Position numbers and translations under genes: made by a program
Origin: Oncomelania hupensis
Lineage: Eukaryota > Mollusca > Gastropoda > Littorinimorpha > Pomatiopsidae
Assembly (NCBI GenBank): GCA_036898135.1
Contig: CM072516.1
Location: 67,304,596 to 67,368,595, forward strand
Length of the DNA stretch: 64,000 nucleotides
Direction of reading: 5' to 3'
Notes under the pieces: generated by a model
The model's database searches: none
The model's input: the letters and a program-made list of their open reading frames with translations, nothing else
Told to the model about the DNA's origin: nothing
Part shown: one piece after another, positions 21,903-34,225 of the stretch
Layout of the letters: the number at the start of each line of letters is the position of its first letter
How positions within the stretch are numbered: the first letter of the stretch is position 1

Positions 21903-22750
21903 AATCCTGACAGATCTCGGGACACAGTTCGTCTCCGACTGCATGAAGGAAGTCAACAAGACTGCTGAGCGTCCGGCATTTGACTACGGCAACATATCAC
22001 CCAATGTGCAACGGGCTTGTCGAGAAGTTCATAGCTACGCTAAAGTCCACCCTGAAGGAAATGTGCAGCGAGCATCCCAGACATGGCATCGCTAAATCAA
22101 CGCCTTACTCTTCGCCTACAGAGAAGTACCGCAAGAGTCCACCTGCATTTCTCCGTTCGAGCTGTTCTACGGAAGAATCATCCGAGGGCCGATGCACATC
22201 CTAAAAAAGCTGTGGACGAAAGATATAGACACCCCAGAGATGAATAACAGCTACCAGTACGTGTTTGAACTACGGGAGAAGCTGAAGCAGACACTCGAGA
22301 TAGGCAGAGAAAACCTGAAGAAGTCCTAGGACTGTGGAAAGCACTCCTACGATCGTAGAGCTGTGAACAGAAAGTTCAAACCTGGCATCAAAGTACTGGT
22401 GCTGCTACCTACCGATCACAATAAGTTGCTGATGCAATAGAAAGGCCCGTACGAAGTGGAGGCCGTGGTAGGGATCATCGACTACAAGGTGAAGGTCGGC
22501 CAGCATTCTAAAACATACCACACCAATCTCCTTAAGCTGTACATGGAAAGGCCACCAGAGACTGTACTCTCAGCAACGGCAGCTGAGATTAACGACAGCT
22601 TTGACTGCGAAGAACTTTTGGAACTTGGAGACTTCCACAGCAAAGAAAGCATCGATGATGTTGAACTAGGACCAGGCCTGACTGAGGGTCAATTTCCCCA
22701 TAATTTCAGTGATGTCACAGGCTCCACGACTTTGGTCGAAGATGGGTAGT
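21903..22750 (+). pseudogene. Gypsy integrase remnant, frameshifted
   Basis: The 5' part encodes the start of the integrase catalytic core (LTDLGTQFVSD, then YHPMCNGLVEKFIATLKSTL), characteristic of Ty3/Gypsy integrase with its D and E positions. A frame change near 22090 separates it from ALLFAYREVPQ and SPFELFYGR. Further on, KFKPGIKVLVLLP, KGPYEVEAVVG and YHTNLLKLYMERP mark the C-terminal domain. In-frame stops occur at about 22327 and 22438, where a tryptophan is expected before KGPYEV. A short acidic tail ends at the stop near 22748. It is a dead copy of a transposon pol gene. Confidence 0.82.
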
Positions 22751-22789
22751 GAGGATATAAAACAGAGGAAGGACAAAGGTAGGGGGTGG

Positions 22790-22939
22790 GGGGAGAGTCC
22801 CTAAAATGTGAGGACAACAGCACAAAGATAGACTTTACTACCAAATAAGAAAATAATAAGAGGGTGCAAGGGGGGGGGGGGGGAGGGGGGGGGGGGGGGG
22901 GGGGGGGCAGGTGAGGGGGGGGAGGGCGGGGGGGGGGGG

Positions 22940-22986
<47 letters not shown>

Positions 22987-23100
22987 CCCCCGGTAGGGGG
23001 TGGGGAGGAGGAGTCTTAAAATGTGAGGACAACAGCACAAAGATAGACATTTTACCAATAATAAAATAATAAGAGGGTGCAGGGGGGGGGGGGGGGGGGA
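22790..23100. repeat. poly-G tracts within a tandem duplication
   Basis: AAAATGTGAGGACAACAGCA and AAGATAGACTTT plus AATAATAAGAGGGTGCA occur at 22802-22868 and again at 23017-23082, each followed by a long G run. The first run (22869-22985) is about 115 bp, almost all G. The duplication unit is about 215 bp. Strong potential for G-quadruplex formation follows from composition. Confidence 0.9.
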
Positions 23101-24590
23101 GTTGGCAACGGAGAGTGAGGCAAGTGGTTCGGCATGAGGATTGTTGATGGATTGATATGGAATTTCTATTTAGCGCGAAATGTAGGTACGACCGAAAAGG
23201 GATATAGACGGGCTATGCAGACGATGATGACATATATTTACCGTTATGTTTCTGGAGGGGTAGAGGGGGAGGGTGGGTTAGCACAGGGATGGTCTCAAGT
23301 TACGGGAATTTGCTCCGAGTAGCCTCCAATCCTATTATTGGAGCGATCAGCTGTGAGGTAGAAGGAAGAAAACAAAAAGAAGAGGGAGGGGATGGACAAC
23401 GAGAAGGAGAAGAAGAAAAAGAGCAGGGGTAAAGAGAAGTCGCCGCCGAACCATGACTAGGGTCACGTCGTCCTGAGAGGCATATTCGCACATTCTCTCT
23501 CTCTGTCTCGTTGTCTGTCTCGCTGTCTCTGTCTCTCTCTCTGTGTCCCTCTGTCTCCGTCTGTCTGTTTCCCTTTCTCCTTAGAGGCATGATGTACTTA
23601 ATGGTTTCAAATGTAAGCAAATAAATAGCTCTTCAAGCAACTCCTAAAAAAATAATAACAAAAAATAAATATAATATAAATAAATAAAGTATATATATAT
23701 ATACAAATGTTTAAAAAGGACTGATTCTTCACTTCCAAAACAGTATTTCTTGGTAAATATGCTATAGATTTATTGATGTTCAATTCATTCCTGCCTTAAG
23801 ACACATAAATAAAAACACCTATCAGGGTGCTTTTGTTTCGATGCAAAGTGGTTTTTCAACCATCTATATGACATACATTTTCAGTCTCGAATATTCAATA
23901 TTTTAATATTACATCTGTTCACTGTGGGTAAAAGTAGACAAGAAAACAAAAATATAAAATATATTAAACGTGTTAAATATTGTTTAATATAATGAAGTTG
24001 CTGCGTGGACGAATGGTTCTACTGTGCATGTGTCATCCTTTATATGGCAAGCTATTGCAGGTTAAAGAAATATTAAAATATTAACGTTGAGTTTGAGAGA
24101 GATTATAATAAAAGTATCCCGATAGCAATTGTGTGTGAATTATATAATATCATTCAAGTCAAGTCAACAATTCTTTATTTGAAAACTTTAACAGCGGAAG
24201 ACGTGGGCAAATTGACAAATTAATAAAAGTAAAATATAATTTAAAAAAAAAAATACAACGCACGACAAATGAGGGAAAAGAATAAACTTTACATACAAGA
24301 ACACGACCTGTACATTCATTTTACTGCACCTGCCCGGCACATACACGCTCATGTACTGAACTACAAACCCCCGACCACCCAACCCCTATCCACACGCATG
24401 CACTTCTGTCCGCACCCGCCCTAAGCAACTCATGCGCAAATCATTTCTTTGTTGTTACACCGATAGCAAAAATAGAATTAGCAAAAACTGCCGCCGGATC
24501 AAATCCTCACCGCAGTACAATATTAGCAAAATTAAGAGTCATAGGCCTAGGCCCTCGCATAACAGTTGCCAAGGCCGAGGATTAGCAGAC

Positions 24591-24603
24591 AGGTCACAGG
24601 TCA
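24591..24603 (+). promoter_or_regulatory. perfect DR1 nuclear-receptor half-site pair
   Basis: AGGTCA-C-AGGTCA is a consensus direct repeat with one-base spacing (RXR/HNF4 type). A GC-box-like CCCCGCCC and two TGCGCAAG octamers follow within 50 bp. No adjacent gene start is recognised, so regulatory use is speculative. Confidence 0.25.
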
Positions 24604-25244
24604 TTAACCCCGCCCTGTGCGCAAGACCTCTGCGCAAGTGTTTCTCGGGAAGTTGAGGAGGAGACAAAGTGGTAGATGGATGCAGGAATTTAGTTGATGT
24701 AGCCGCACTAAGTAAGTGAAACGCCTGATGCATTGGAAAGGGATTACTATGGAAGACTTGGAATGCGAAATCAGCTATGAAGTACGGAAAAAAGTAAAAA
24801 GGTAGAACTTGCACTCAGATTTTAGTGTAAGACAAATAATAGCCTATGCTAGATCTGTCTCCAGTTTTGTGTGCTAGGATGACATTAATTATTTTTCAGG
24901 TTTTATATATATATCTTGTGTCGCACCTGTTTTAATTTGATACTTCTTATCAGTGTTTTAAGCAAAATGGACCGCTGAAAGACAGACTTCGGTGAAAGCC
25001 TTTTGTATAAAAATTGAAGAATAAACATCTTGATTCCATATATAAAACGACAGGAGTTGTGTTTACATCTAGCTAACTTACTAGCCCAAGAGTTGCTCAA
25101 GGCGCAGGAATCAAAGTATATCTATAACATTGATTCACACTCACAGAGTCCCCTTTTGTCCATAAGTTACGTACGACACCATTGTTTGCGTTGTAAGCTG
25201 AGGTTTTCTGTATGTCCTGCACGATAAACATCATTACTGTTCTC

Positions 25245-25304
25245 AAACCTAGCCTCCTAGCGCGGTGTCTATCTAAACCTAGCCTCCTAGCGCGGTGTCT
25301 ATCT
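25245..25304. repeat. 30-bp exact tandem duplication
   Basis: AAACCTAGCCTCCTAGCGCG followed by GTGTCTATCT occurs twice in succession without mismatch. Confidence 0.95.
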
Positions 25305-25531
25305 ACGGCTGTGTTGAACTTCCAGTGGTTAATAAATGAATCTATCCCATGTGTTTATAAAAGAGGTGAAGAAAAACAATATATAGGTACCTGTAAGTTG
25401 CCAACATATTTTTACATTGTCGGTTTGTTTTAAAACATTCCTTTCATAGAAATGTGTATCTGTGTATAAAATGTGTGCGATTGTGTGTGTGGTTGTGTTG
25501 TGGGGTGCGAGCGCGTACGTGTTTGTGTGTT

Positions 25532-25574
<43 letters not shown>

Positions 25575-26093
25575 TCCTTTGAGTATGTGGTGAGTGCTAA
25601 TATTATGGTGTAGTTTGGTTTTAGATGTGATTTGGGCAAGAGAGAGTGGAGGTCTTAATACTTACAAGTGTACATTGAGAGCATGTGCATGTACTAATGC
25701 GAGTAGGCGCGCGTATTTTGAACGCTTACTACTACGCTCGCGAGCAGGGAGGAATTATGAATATAACAGGTAGAGGCCGAGACATGGGGAGAAGAGACAG
25801 AGAGAGGGGATGGTTTAGGAGATGAGAGGTGGCGGTGGGCATGGTGGTGGGGAGAGGGAATGACCTCTAAGTTCATGCCTAAAACAAGGAAGAGCTTTGT
25901 GGTCATTGCGAGTTTTAAAGCCAGCCGTTTGAGTGCACGACATTGTGGTTCCATTAGAAATAAAATCAGTAGACCTACATAATACAAGGGTCGGTATGCA
26001 CAACTTTAATCCTAACTTGAGGTTATAGATTCACACAGGCGGCGGAAGCTGCTCAGGATTGGGGGGGCACACACAAATTTTATTCACTGACAT

Positions 26094-27747
26094 CAGGGAC
26101 GGACCTTGGAAAAGTCGAGGGGGAGGTTACAAATTCAGCGAAGGCGCGAAGCGCCGAGCCTTCTAGGGGGGTCCGGGGGCATGCTCCCCCGGAATTGTTT
26201 TCAAGGATGCAAAATGGTGCAATCTGGTGCAATCTGAACCTTGAAAAAGCCATTTGTGATGGTCTGGGACTTTGAGCTTTTTGAACAATTGAACTGACAA
26301 ACTCTGGGGTACAAAAATTATCCTCTGCCCCTCCGTTAAAAAAACAACAACACACACACAAACATTTATTTATCAGCAGAGATGTTTTGTATACTATTAT
26401 TATTCACTACTTTTTGTTGATCGTTAACGGTATAAAGCTTTACCTTGTAGTTTATGAACATCACCGCCCTGCTTTCATTTAATTCAGTCTTGCTGCACTA
26501 GGTTCCTCGGCATTAGTACCATTTGTGAATTGTATCTTCTGGCAAAACAGTTCACTGCCTCTTTGAAGTCAATATCAACATCCCTGTGCACTTTCAGTAA
26601 AGCATGTCCATTGAGTCTCTGTTGCCCCCTTGTAGAGCGCAGGTAGTTTTTCAGGTTGCGCAACTGACTGTTTGAACGCTCACACTCGGCAGTAGTGACA
26701 GGCAGGGTGCAAAGTATCTTTAGCATGATGAACAGGTTGGGATAAAAATCCCTGTCACAATGTTTCAGTGCTTCTCATGCCGTGGATGGGATGATAGCTG
26801 TCGCATTCTCAGCAGCACTTCGCCATTTGCAAACCCACCGTTGGTATTCTGCATCAAGGGTAGCGTTGTCTGGTTGGTCAGACTCCCACAACATTGCCAG
26901 TGTCTTCACCCCTTCTGGAACCTGCATGAAACCATCCTGGTTGTCTATTAAAGTGCTTGGCACCAGACAGAGACCATCAACTGCTAGGCCAGCATTTTTG
27001 AACATCGAGTCCAATTCGGTTGACAGGTGTTCCAAGAAAGGAATGGCATTGCTAATCTTGAAATATTCTTCTGGAGTGGCCGCAGGTTGGTTGTCACGGA
27101 GAGTCTGTCGGGATGCTTGACGAGGAACAATAACACCAGTTGTCAAAGCATTTGCCATTTTGCTGACTTCACCAAACCAGGCAACGAGCGCTGTGTCGAC
27201 ATCTCTTCTAATAGAAGACATGCAGTTACTGACCTCTTTGATTTCCCTGTAGGCATCGACAACATCTTTTGTCCTTTTCTGCAGCTTCACTGTCAAGGGT
27301 TTCCATTTCAACGATGTTTTTTGGACGATTCAGCGATGGTCGTTTCAATGGATGTTCGTTACAACGAATTGTCATAATTATCAACTTAACATCTTAATTA
27401 ATATTTCTAAAAAGTCGTTTTTGGTGGATTAGGGCAGTATCAAGGTGAAGGTGCTGGAAGAGGCTTGCGGCCAGAACAAGAAAATATGGCTGCATTTACT
27501 AATTTAGGCTTAGGGGTTGGGTTACTTGGTCGTTTCAACGGGAAAACGCTTTGGACGTTTCAACGGATCCCTTGAAATGGATTTCTGTTGAATTGACTAT
27601 AAATAACTCTTTGTACGTTGGACCAAAAGTGACTAAAAACTGCAATGTTTTAAAAACAATTTTGAAAAAATTGAAACTCTTTGCATTAAAAAAATTCAAT
27701 TTTTTTTAATTTGGAAGGGGGGTTCCAAAACTCTGGGTCCGGCCCTG
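26094..27747 (-). mobile_element. inner hAT transposon nested in the outer one
   Basis: Left terminus CAGGGACGGACC (26094) and right terminus GGTCCGGCCCTG (ending 27747) form an inverted repeat with one mismatch. GACAT flanks both sides (26089-26093 and 27748-27752), so the duplication is only 5 bp clear. A GGGGGTCCGGGGGCATGCTC subterminal segment (about 26166) is common in hAT ends. The transposase remnant is minus-strand, the same direction as the host element. Confidence 0.82.
26484..27311 (-). pseudogene. hAT transposase C-terminal half (inner element), one in-frame stop
   Basis: The frame runs from about 27311 to the stop at 26484 with a single TGA at about 26775. The C-terminal hAT dimerisation domain is clear: LPVTTAECERSNSQLRNLKN, then YLRSTRGQQRLNGHALLKVH. 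Upstream, PRQASRQTLRDNQPAATPEE and YFKISNAIPFLEHLSTELDS resemble the 52-kDa-repressor (THAP0)-like group of hAT proteins. The N-terminal DNA-binding and first catalytic parts are absent; 27312-27700 has no coding signal. The element would need a transposase from elsewhere to move. Confidence 0.8.
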
Positions 27748-27968
27748 GACATTTACTCCAAATAATTTGAACTATTTTCATAGACACTACGTGAGAGAAA
27801 AAAAAAGATATATCATATATTTCTACGACTGTGCATATAAGAAAGAGAGAGAGAGGGGGGGGGGGGGGGGGTGGGAGGGTAGAGAGAAAGGGAGAGAAAC
27901 TGACCTGGCAATGTTGATCCATCACAGTAACAAAAACAGCAGTCATGCATGTCATTTGGCATGGGAAA

Positions 27969-29000
27969 TTACACCGTTAATTTTTCAAAGTATGCCTGAC
28001 GGCGTTCATTTGTATTGATAAATTCGTAAGCAGTTTGCGCTAGGTCTAGTTGATCTACTTTGTCTTTGAACACATGCATTATAAGACATTTATTTAGACG
28101 CTCCTGCGTCATCGTTGCCCGAAGGTATGTTTTTACCCGCTTTAGGGCTGAAAAACTGCGTTCAGCCGTTGCAGTTGTGGTTGGGATGGTGAAGTACAGT
28201 CTGAGAAGTTTATCCACTTCACTCAGCATCCGTCGCACAGTGTCAGAAGCTTTCAGTTCATCCGGCAGTGCTTGGAAGATGGTGATCCTAGAGTTAGCCG
28301 CCTTCCTGGTGTCACCCAGTGCATGTGGGAGGAGTTCTAGCTGGGTTTTGAGTCTGTCCAAGTCGATGTCAGCGGAATATGTATCTTTGATTTCTTGAGG
28401 AATTTTTGGTCTCTTCCCTGCTGCTCCATCACTTAGAAGAACTTAAATTTTCCTTGGTAAGTCGAGAGCTATTTGATCAAACCGGCTCTTTAAATGTTCT
28501 TTGGTGTTGTCAATGGCCTCACAGTATTGCTGTCTGTAGTAAGCAGATGGTCAAGAGTAGCTGTGACCCTGTGAGCCATCGTCCAGTCTTCGTTGAGGCT
28601 GCTTCTGTGTAGGAACGCAGGGCTCATCACACAAATTTGCAGCTTTCGTTGTGATGTCAGCAAAAAATGTCTCATAACAATCTTCATGCCGCATGCTTTC
28701 CAGTGTTCTCAGACAAATGTCAGCAGCGTTTACTGCGTCATCACAAGTCGTTTGTTTTCTTTGAAGAACTGTCGCCAACTCTTCAGTCACAACAAGGATC
28801 TCATCTTTGAATCTTTTTGCAACTCCTGACACATGACCCTGAAAATTACTCGCACCGTCGTAGGCCTGGCCCCTACAGTTTTGCACTGGCAAGTCAAGTC
28901 TGATCAAGCAGTCCTTCAGTGCTTTGAAAATGGTCTCAGCACAGATATTGTTAACTTGCATCAGTCCAGAGAAAGGGGGGAAATATTGGTTTTGAACCTC
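27969..29000 (-). pseudogene. hAT transposase remnant of the outer element (ZMYM1-like), two in-frame stops
   Basis: A single reading frame covers 29000 to 27969, interrupted by TGA near 28550 and TAA near 28444. In order: AETIFKALKDCLIRLDLPVQ and NCRGQAYDGASNFQGHVSGV (catalytic-core region with the conserved CRGQAYDGASN), YRQQYCEAIDNTKEHLKSRF, then the dimerisation domain TAERSFSALKRVKTYLRATM and TQERLNKCLIMHVF. These are hallmarks of ZMYM1-like hAT transposases. The BED/TTF zinc finger and first catalytic aspartate region are missing; the frame runs into the terminal repeat instead. Confidence 0.85.
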
Positions 29001-29145
29001 CAAATAATGTTTTTTGAGGGGCTGAATATTGGGGGGGCAAATGTATAGGTTTGCCCCCCCAATATTTTTCTGGAGGGGGCCAGTGCCCCCCTTGCCCCCC
29101 CGCTTCCGCCGCCTGTGATTCACTTCATTTTATGCCACATTATAT

Positions 29146-29281
29146 AGGAAGAAGAAGAAGATCGAAGAAGACCAAAGAAAGAATGAAGGAGGGGAAGAAA
29201 AGAAGGAAGTAAGAAACAAAGGAAAAGAGAAGAGATGGAGAAGAAGGAGGAGGAGTAGAAGAAGAAGAAGAAGAAGAAGAA

Positions 29282-29313
<32 letters not shown>

Positions 29314-29382
29314 AGAAGAACAAGAAGAAGAAGAAGAAGAAGAAGAAGAAGAAGAAGAAGAAGAAGAAGAAGAAGAAGAAGA
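29146..29382. repeat. (AAG)n microsatellite with purine-rich flank
   Basis: Imperfect GAA/GGA-rich sequence from 29146, then nearly pure AAG from about 29257 to 29382. A purine-only strand of this length can form triplex (H-DNA). Confidence 0.95.
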
Positions 29383-30720
29383 TTTTGTGTTAAAGAAAGA
29401 CGAGACTTGCAGTGTTCTGGTGATATAACTGTTTATTCAAACAAGGCATGAGAAAGAACAAGACGAGCACGAAGGCGAAAGATATTCGGATTCATGCATT
29501 CAGGTCTAAACCCTTATGCTGTAAACGAAGCGATCATTTTCAGTACTTTTTGGGAATGCTAGTTGTTGTTGTTTTTTGTTTTTTTTACAAACGTTGCATT
29601 ATGCATAGTCACCAAAACAGAAATCATGAGGTATCCAAGCCCTTATCGAAAAAGCCTCATTTGCTGCTATTTTTGAAACAAGATTATACATGCAAGCGTT
29701 TCTTCTGAGATAAGTTCTCTTCCACCCCACATCCCCATACCCTACCCCCTCTCCCCCTCCTACAAATCCTCCACCCCAAAAAATAAGCTTTCGACCTTCG
29801 CAAGAGAACGAGAGGGAGAGAGACAGACAGACAGACAGATAGACAGACAGACAGACATAGAGACATAGAAGAGGGATGTGGTGTGAGAAAATGTGTTTAC
29901 ACTAATTAGAATGGCAGCTTTAATTAGCTACTTAATTAAAATAGTGAAGTAAGGTACTAAGAAAAAGACTTGGGGTGGGGAAAGAGAGAGAGACAGACAG
30001 ACAGACAGACCGGCAGGTAGGGCTGGTTGGGGCCGGGAGTGGTGGTGGTGGTGGTGTAGATGGGAAGTAAAACAAAGGCCATTTTGTGTGGATCTTACAA
30101 ACTACCAGGCAAGGAATAAACTTTTTGTGTGTGAAAAGGAGAAGGCATTAGGGAGAGTGAGGGCCCTTGGAGAGGGGGAGTCGGGAGAAGAAAAGAACAC
30201 TATTTGGAATGTTAATACAAGTAGTAGATTGGTGATCGGGAGTGTGCGTACGGGTGTGTGTGGTTGTGTGCGCGTGTGTGTGTGTGTGTGGAAGAGAGTA
30301 CGTTTGCGTTTGGTGGATGAGTGTGTGAGTGGGGAGGGAGAGAGGGAGGGGTAGTGTTAATATGTTTGAAAGTACATGGAAATCCAACTTTCCCACGCGT
30401 AAAGAACACACATAAAAGCAACCTAATCTCTCGGTGCAATGTAGAGCTGTGTATGTGATCGGTGCCGTGGATTATTTCTTTTCAAACGGGCGTTGATCGA
30501 CTTTTATTATAGCCCTGACCTGCTCCTTTAGCGAGCTGTGAAGGCACGCATTTTGAACGTTTTATATTCTACTTAAACCTCTACCCACCCGCCCTTACCA
30601 TAATATTTTCTAGTCACTAATGCATATTGAATGTTTTCTATTCAACTTACCAAGCAACCCTATCTCTTTCGACATTCTTCGGCATTTTGGGAACATATTT
30701 CTTATAACTACCATCCTCTC
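29383..30720. other. no gene recognised; GACA and TG patches
   Basis: Short (GACA)n at about 29821-29856 and 29991-30010, GGT repeats near 30040, and TG repeats near 30255-30290. No coding or RNA feature is supported. Confidence 0.5.
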
Positions 30721-30723
30721 CCT

Positions 30724-30984
30724 AAAACTATGTCACAATGAATAAAATGAATCAACAACAATGTGTACAGCGCATTTAACAAACAAACAAAAACTATGTC
30801 ACAATGAATAAAATGAATCAACAACAATGTGTACAGCGCTTTTAACAAACAAACAAAAACTATGTCACAATGAATAAAATGAATCAACAACAATGTGTAC
30901 AGCGCTTTTAACAAACAAAAACTATGTCACAATGAATAAAATGAATCAACAAAAATGTGTACAGCGCTTTTAACAAACAAACAA
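30724..30984. repeat. 66-bp tandem repeat, four copies
   Basis: Units start at 30724, 30790, 30856 and 30918 with AAAACTATGTCACAATGAAT and end TACAGCGCTTTTAACAAAC. The AGCGCTTTTAACAAAC end resembles SINE 3' ends, so the array may have grown from a retroposon tail. Near-identity indicates recent expansion. Confidence 0.95.
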
Positions 30985-31072
30985 AAAAGGTCTTCCCAAG
31001 AAGGCGTGGTCACAGTAGACTTTGTTTGGAATTTGTTTTACAGTTATTAATCTGTTTCTTGTACATTTATAT

Positions 31073-31153
<81 letters not shown>

Positions 31154-31196
31154 CAATGCCATAGCACTCTTCCCCCTCCCCATTAGACATCCTTCG

Positions 31197-31240
<44 letters not shown>

Positions 31241-31297
31241 GTACAAACACAGACACAGAAACACTCACACACACACAAACCACAAACACACACACAA

Positions 31298-31363
<66 letters not shown>
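31073..31363. repeat. (ATT)n, (CT)n(CA)n and (CTA)n microsatellites
   Basis: ATT at 31073-31150, CT/CA at about 31196-31240, and CTA at 31298-31363. Confidence 0.96.
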
Positions 31364-31381
31364 GCACACACACAAACATAT

Positions 31382-31585
<204 letters not shown>

Positions 31586-31587
31586 GA

Positions 31588-32010
31588 GAAACTTTAGACT
31601 TTTTTAGACTTTAAACGTTTATTGCAATTACAACATGTTACAAGGATAATAATTTTAAGCTTACAGCTTATTCTTACAATTAGTCCTTGTTTCAGGCACC
31701 CACTCAAGCATAATGCATTTATACAATCAATTAAACCTGCCACATGTTACATATATAAAAGTAAAATTATAATATTTCAAAACAAGAACTTTTAACATAT
31801 CTAAACGTCATCTGAACAATATAATATTATATCATTATAATAGGTGACCTGTGGGTGGAAAAATTATGAATTTAAAATATGGTTAAAAAGCATTAATTTA
31901 AATGATTTGATTGTTTTGTTTTGTTTGATGATCGGAGGAAGTTCATTCCATAAAGACGGTGCTCTGAACCCAAAACTAGTCTTATATAGATCAATTCTTG
32001 GTTTAGGTAG
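31588..32010 (-). mobile_element. LINE-E copy 2 (3' part)
   Basis: ACTTTAGACTTTTTTAGACT, TTCTTACAATTAGTCCTTGT and ACATATCTAAACGTCATCTG match 10347-10575. GGAGGAAGTTCATTCCATAA and AACCCAAAACTAGTCTTATA match 11080-11140 and encode WNELPP-like residues on the minus strand. No open frame of useful length. It is bounded on both sides by GATA arrays. Confidence 0.65.
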
Positions 32011-32051
32011 AGAGAGAGAGATAGATAGGTAGATAGGTAGGTAGAGGTAGG

Positions 32052-33240
<1,189 letters not shown>

Positions 33241-33640
33241 TTAGTTAGTCATTGTTTATAGGGTCCAGCGGACTGCAAAGAGCCGAATCAGGACCACAAC
33301 TTGGTTGAAAGAGGACTCACCCCGATCCGGATAAAAGATCTGCTGAAACACTTAACGTTCACTTTACAATAAAAACATCCCATGCAAGAGACCCTGAGTT
33401 TGTACTCTAATTTATCGAACCCCCGTTTAGAAAAACAAAATAGAATATAAACATCATTATAAAATATTAACAAAACACATAAATAATAATACCATTTGGC
33501 AGAAAGCGCCCAATATCCCCAAAGCTGACCCAACAGACCCCCTACACAAACAATGAGTTTTGGGAGAGCTTTTTAAGAAAAAAAGATAATTGACTGGTCT
33601 AGCAAAGCAGAAAGTAGATTGATAAAATCGATTATGAACG
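33241..33640 (-). repeat. dispersed repeat H, reverse copy
   Basis: Read on the minus strand it aligns along about 400 bp with 57506-57950: TTTGCTAGACCAGT, TTCTGCCAAATGG, TGTTTTGTTAATATTTTATA, AAACGGGGGTTC, TTTCAGCAGATCTTTTAT, GAGTCCTCTTTCAACCAAG and TTCGGCTCTTTGCAGTC in the same order. Unknown family; it could be an LTR, a UTR-like part of a transposon, or a MITE. Confidence 0.75.
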
Positions 33641-34155
33641 AGAAAGAACAAATGAGAATGACAGAAACATTGGGATAAGATACTAAGCTATTAGTTATTG
33701 TAGAAATAAAAATCGTATTTCATACGATAAAATGTTTTTTTTAACAGGTTTAGGATGTACAACAGTTGTTATTTGATATTGTTGGTCACCTTAGCGGGGA
33801 TTGTCGTTATTAGCCTCTATTTAAGTACTGGCAATATTTTTTGTAAGTTTATTTAGCACCAGATATTTAAACAGGCTCAGACATGAATTTCCTTAACAGT
33901 AGTTAAGAATAATATCTTATCATTTCATTTCGCCTCCCGCACCCCCCGTTCTCCAATCACCCTCTGACTAACCAACCCGTTTTAACAGTCTTTTGACTAT
34001 CTGCATAGCTTTTGCGCGCGTTCACACACACACACACACACACCCACCCACACACACACATACACATTCTTGTGCGCGGTGACAAACGAGGTAATTTTAG
34101 AATGTAGGAATCGGATAGCACATTTTTGACACGGAAAGAACGCATTTTTGAAGAG

Positions 34156-34215
34156 AAAAGGGTTAGGGTAAGGGCTAGTTGCAGCGCTGCAACTAGCCCT
34201 TACCCTACCCCTTTT
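34156..34215. repeat. 60-bp palindrome sharing the 20.4-kb core
   Basis: Symmetry centre between 34185 and 34186; arms of 30 bp with one mismatch. The inner GGGCTAGTTGCAGC and its mirror are identical to the core at 20419-20446, and AAAAGGGTTAGGG also recurs. Confidence 0.93.
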
Positions 34216-34225
34216 CAAGAAAGTT

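Larger units (their letters stand above)
23101..26027. other. no gene recognised; scattered short repeats
   Basis: Contains a CT/GT-rich patch at 23496-23580, (TA)n at about 23690-23702 and (TG)n(AG)n at about 25525-25574. The T-rich sequence near 24165 (AAGTCAAGTCAACAATTCTT) looks like a LINE 3' scrap. No coding domain. Confidence 0.45.
26035..29115 (-). mobile_element. outer hAT transposon (ZMYM1-like type) with terminal inverted repeats
   Basis: The left end CAGGCGGCGGAAGC (26036) is matched by GCTTCCGCCGCCTG ending at 29115. A GATTCAC direct repeat flanks both ends, compatible with the 8-bp duplication of hAT elements. G-rich subterminal sequence is present at both ends. Without the nested element it would be about 1.4 kb and encodes on the minus strand a transposase lacking its N-terminal half, so it is an internally deleted, probably nonautonomous copy. 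Confidence 0.85.

Noticed and set aside
22801..23058. Proline-rich 85-residue frame
   Set aside because: Translation of poly-G/C tracts.
30708..30914. 68-residue repetitive frame (LLIHFIHCDIVFVCLL)
   Set aside because: Shadow of the 66-bp tandem repeat; hydrophobic look is coincidental.
30724..30984. CRISPR-like array (also 55763-55980)
   Set aside because: Units are contiguous tandem repeats without unique spacers, and the genome is eukaryotic.
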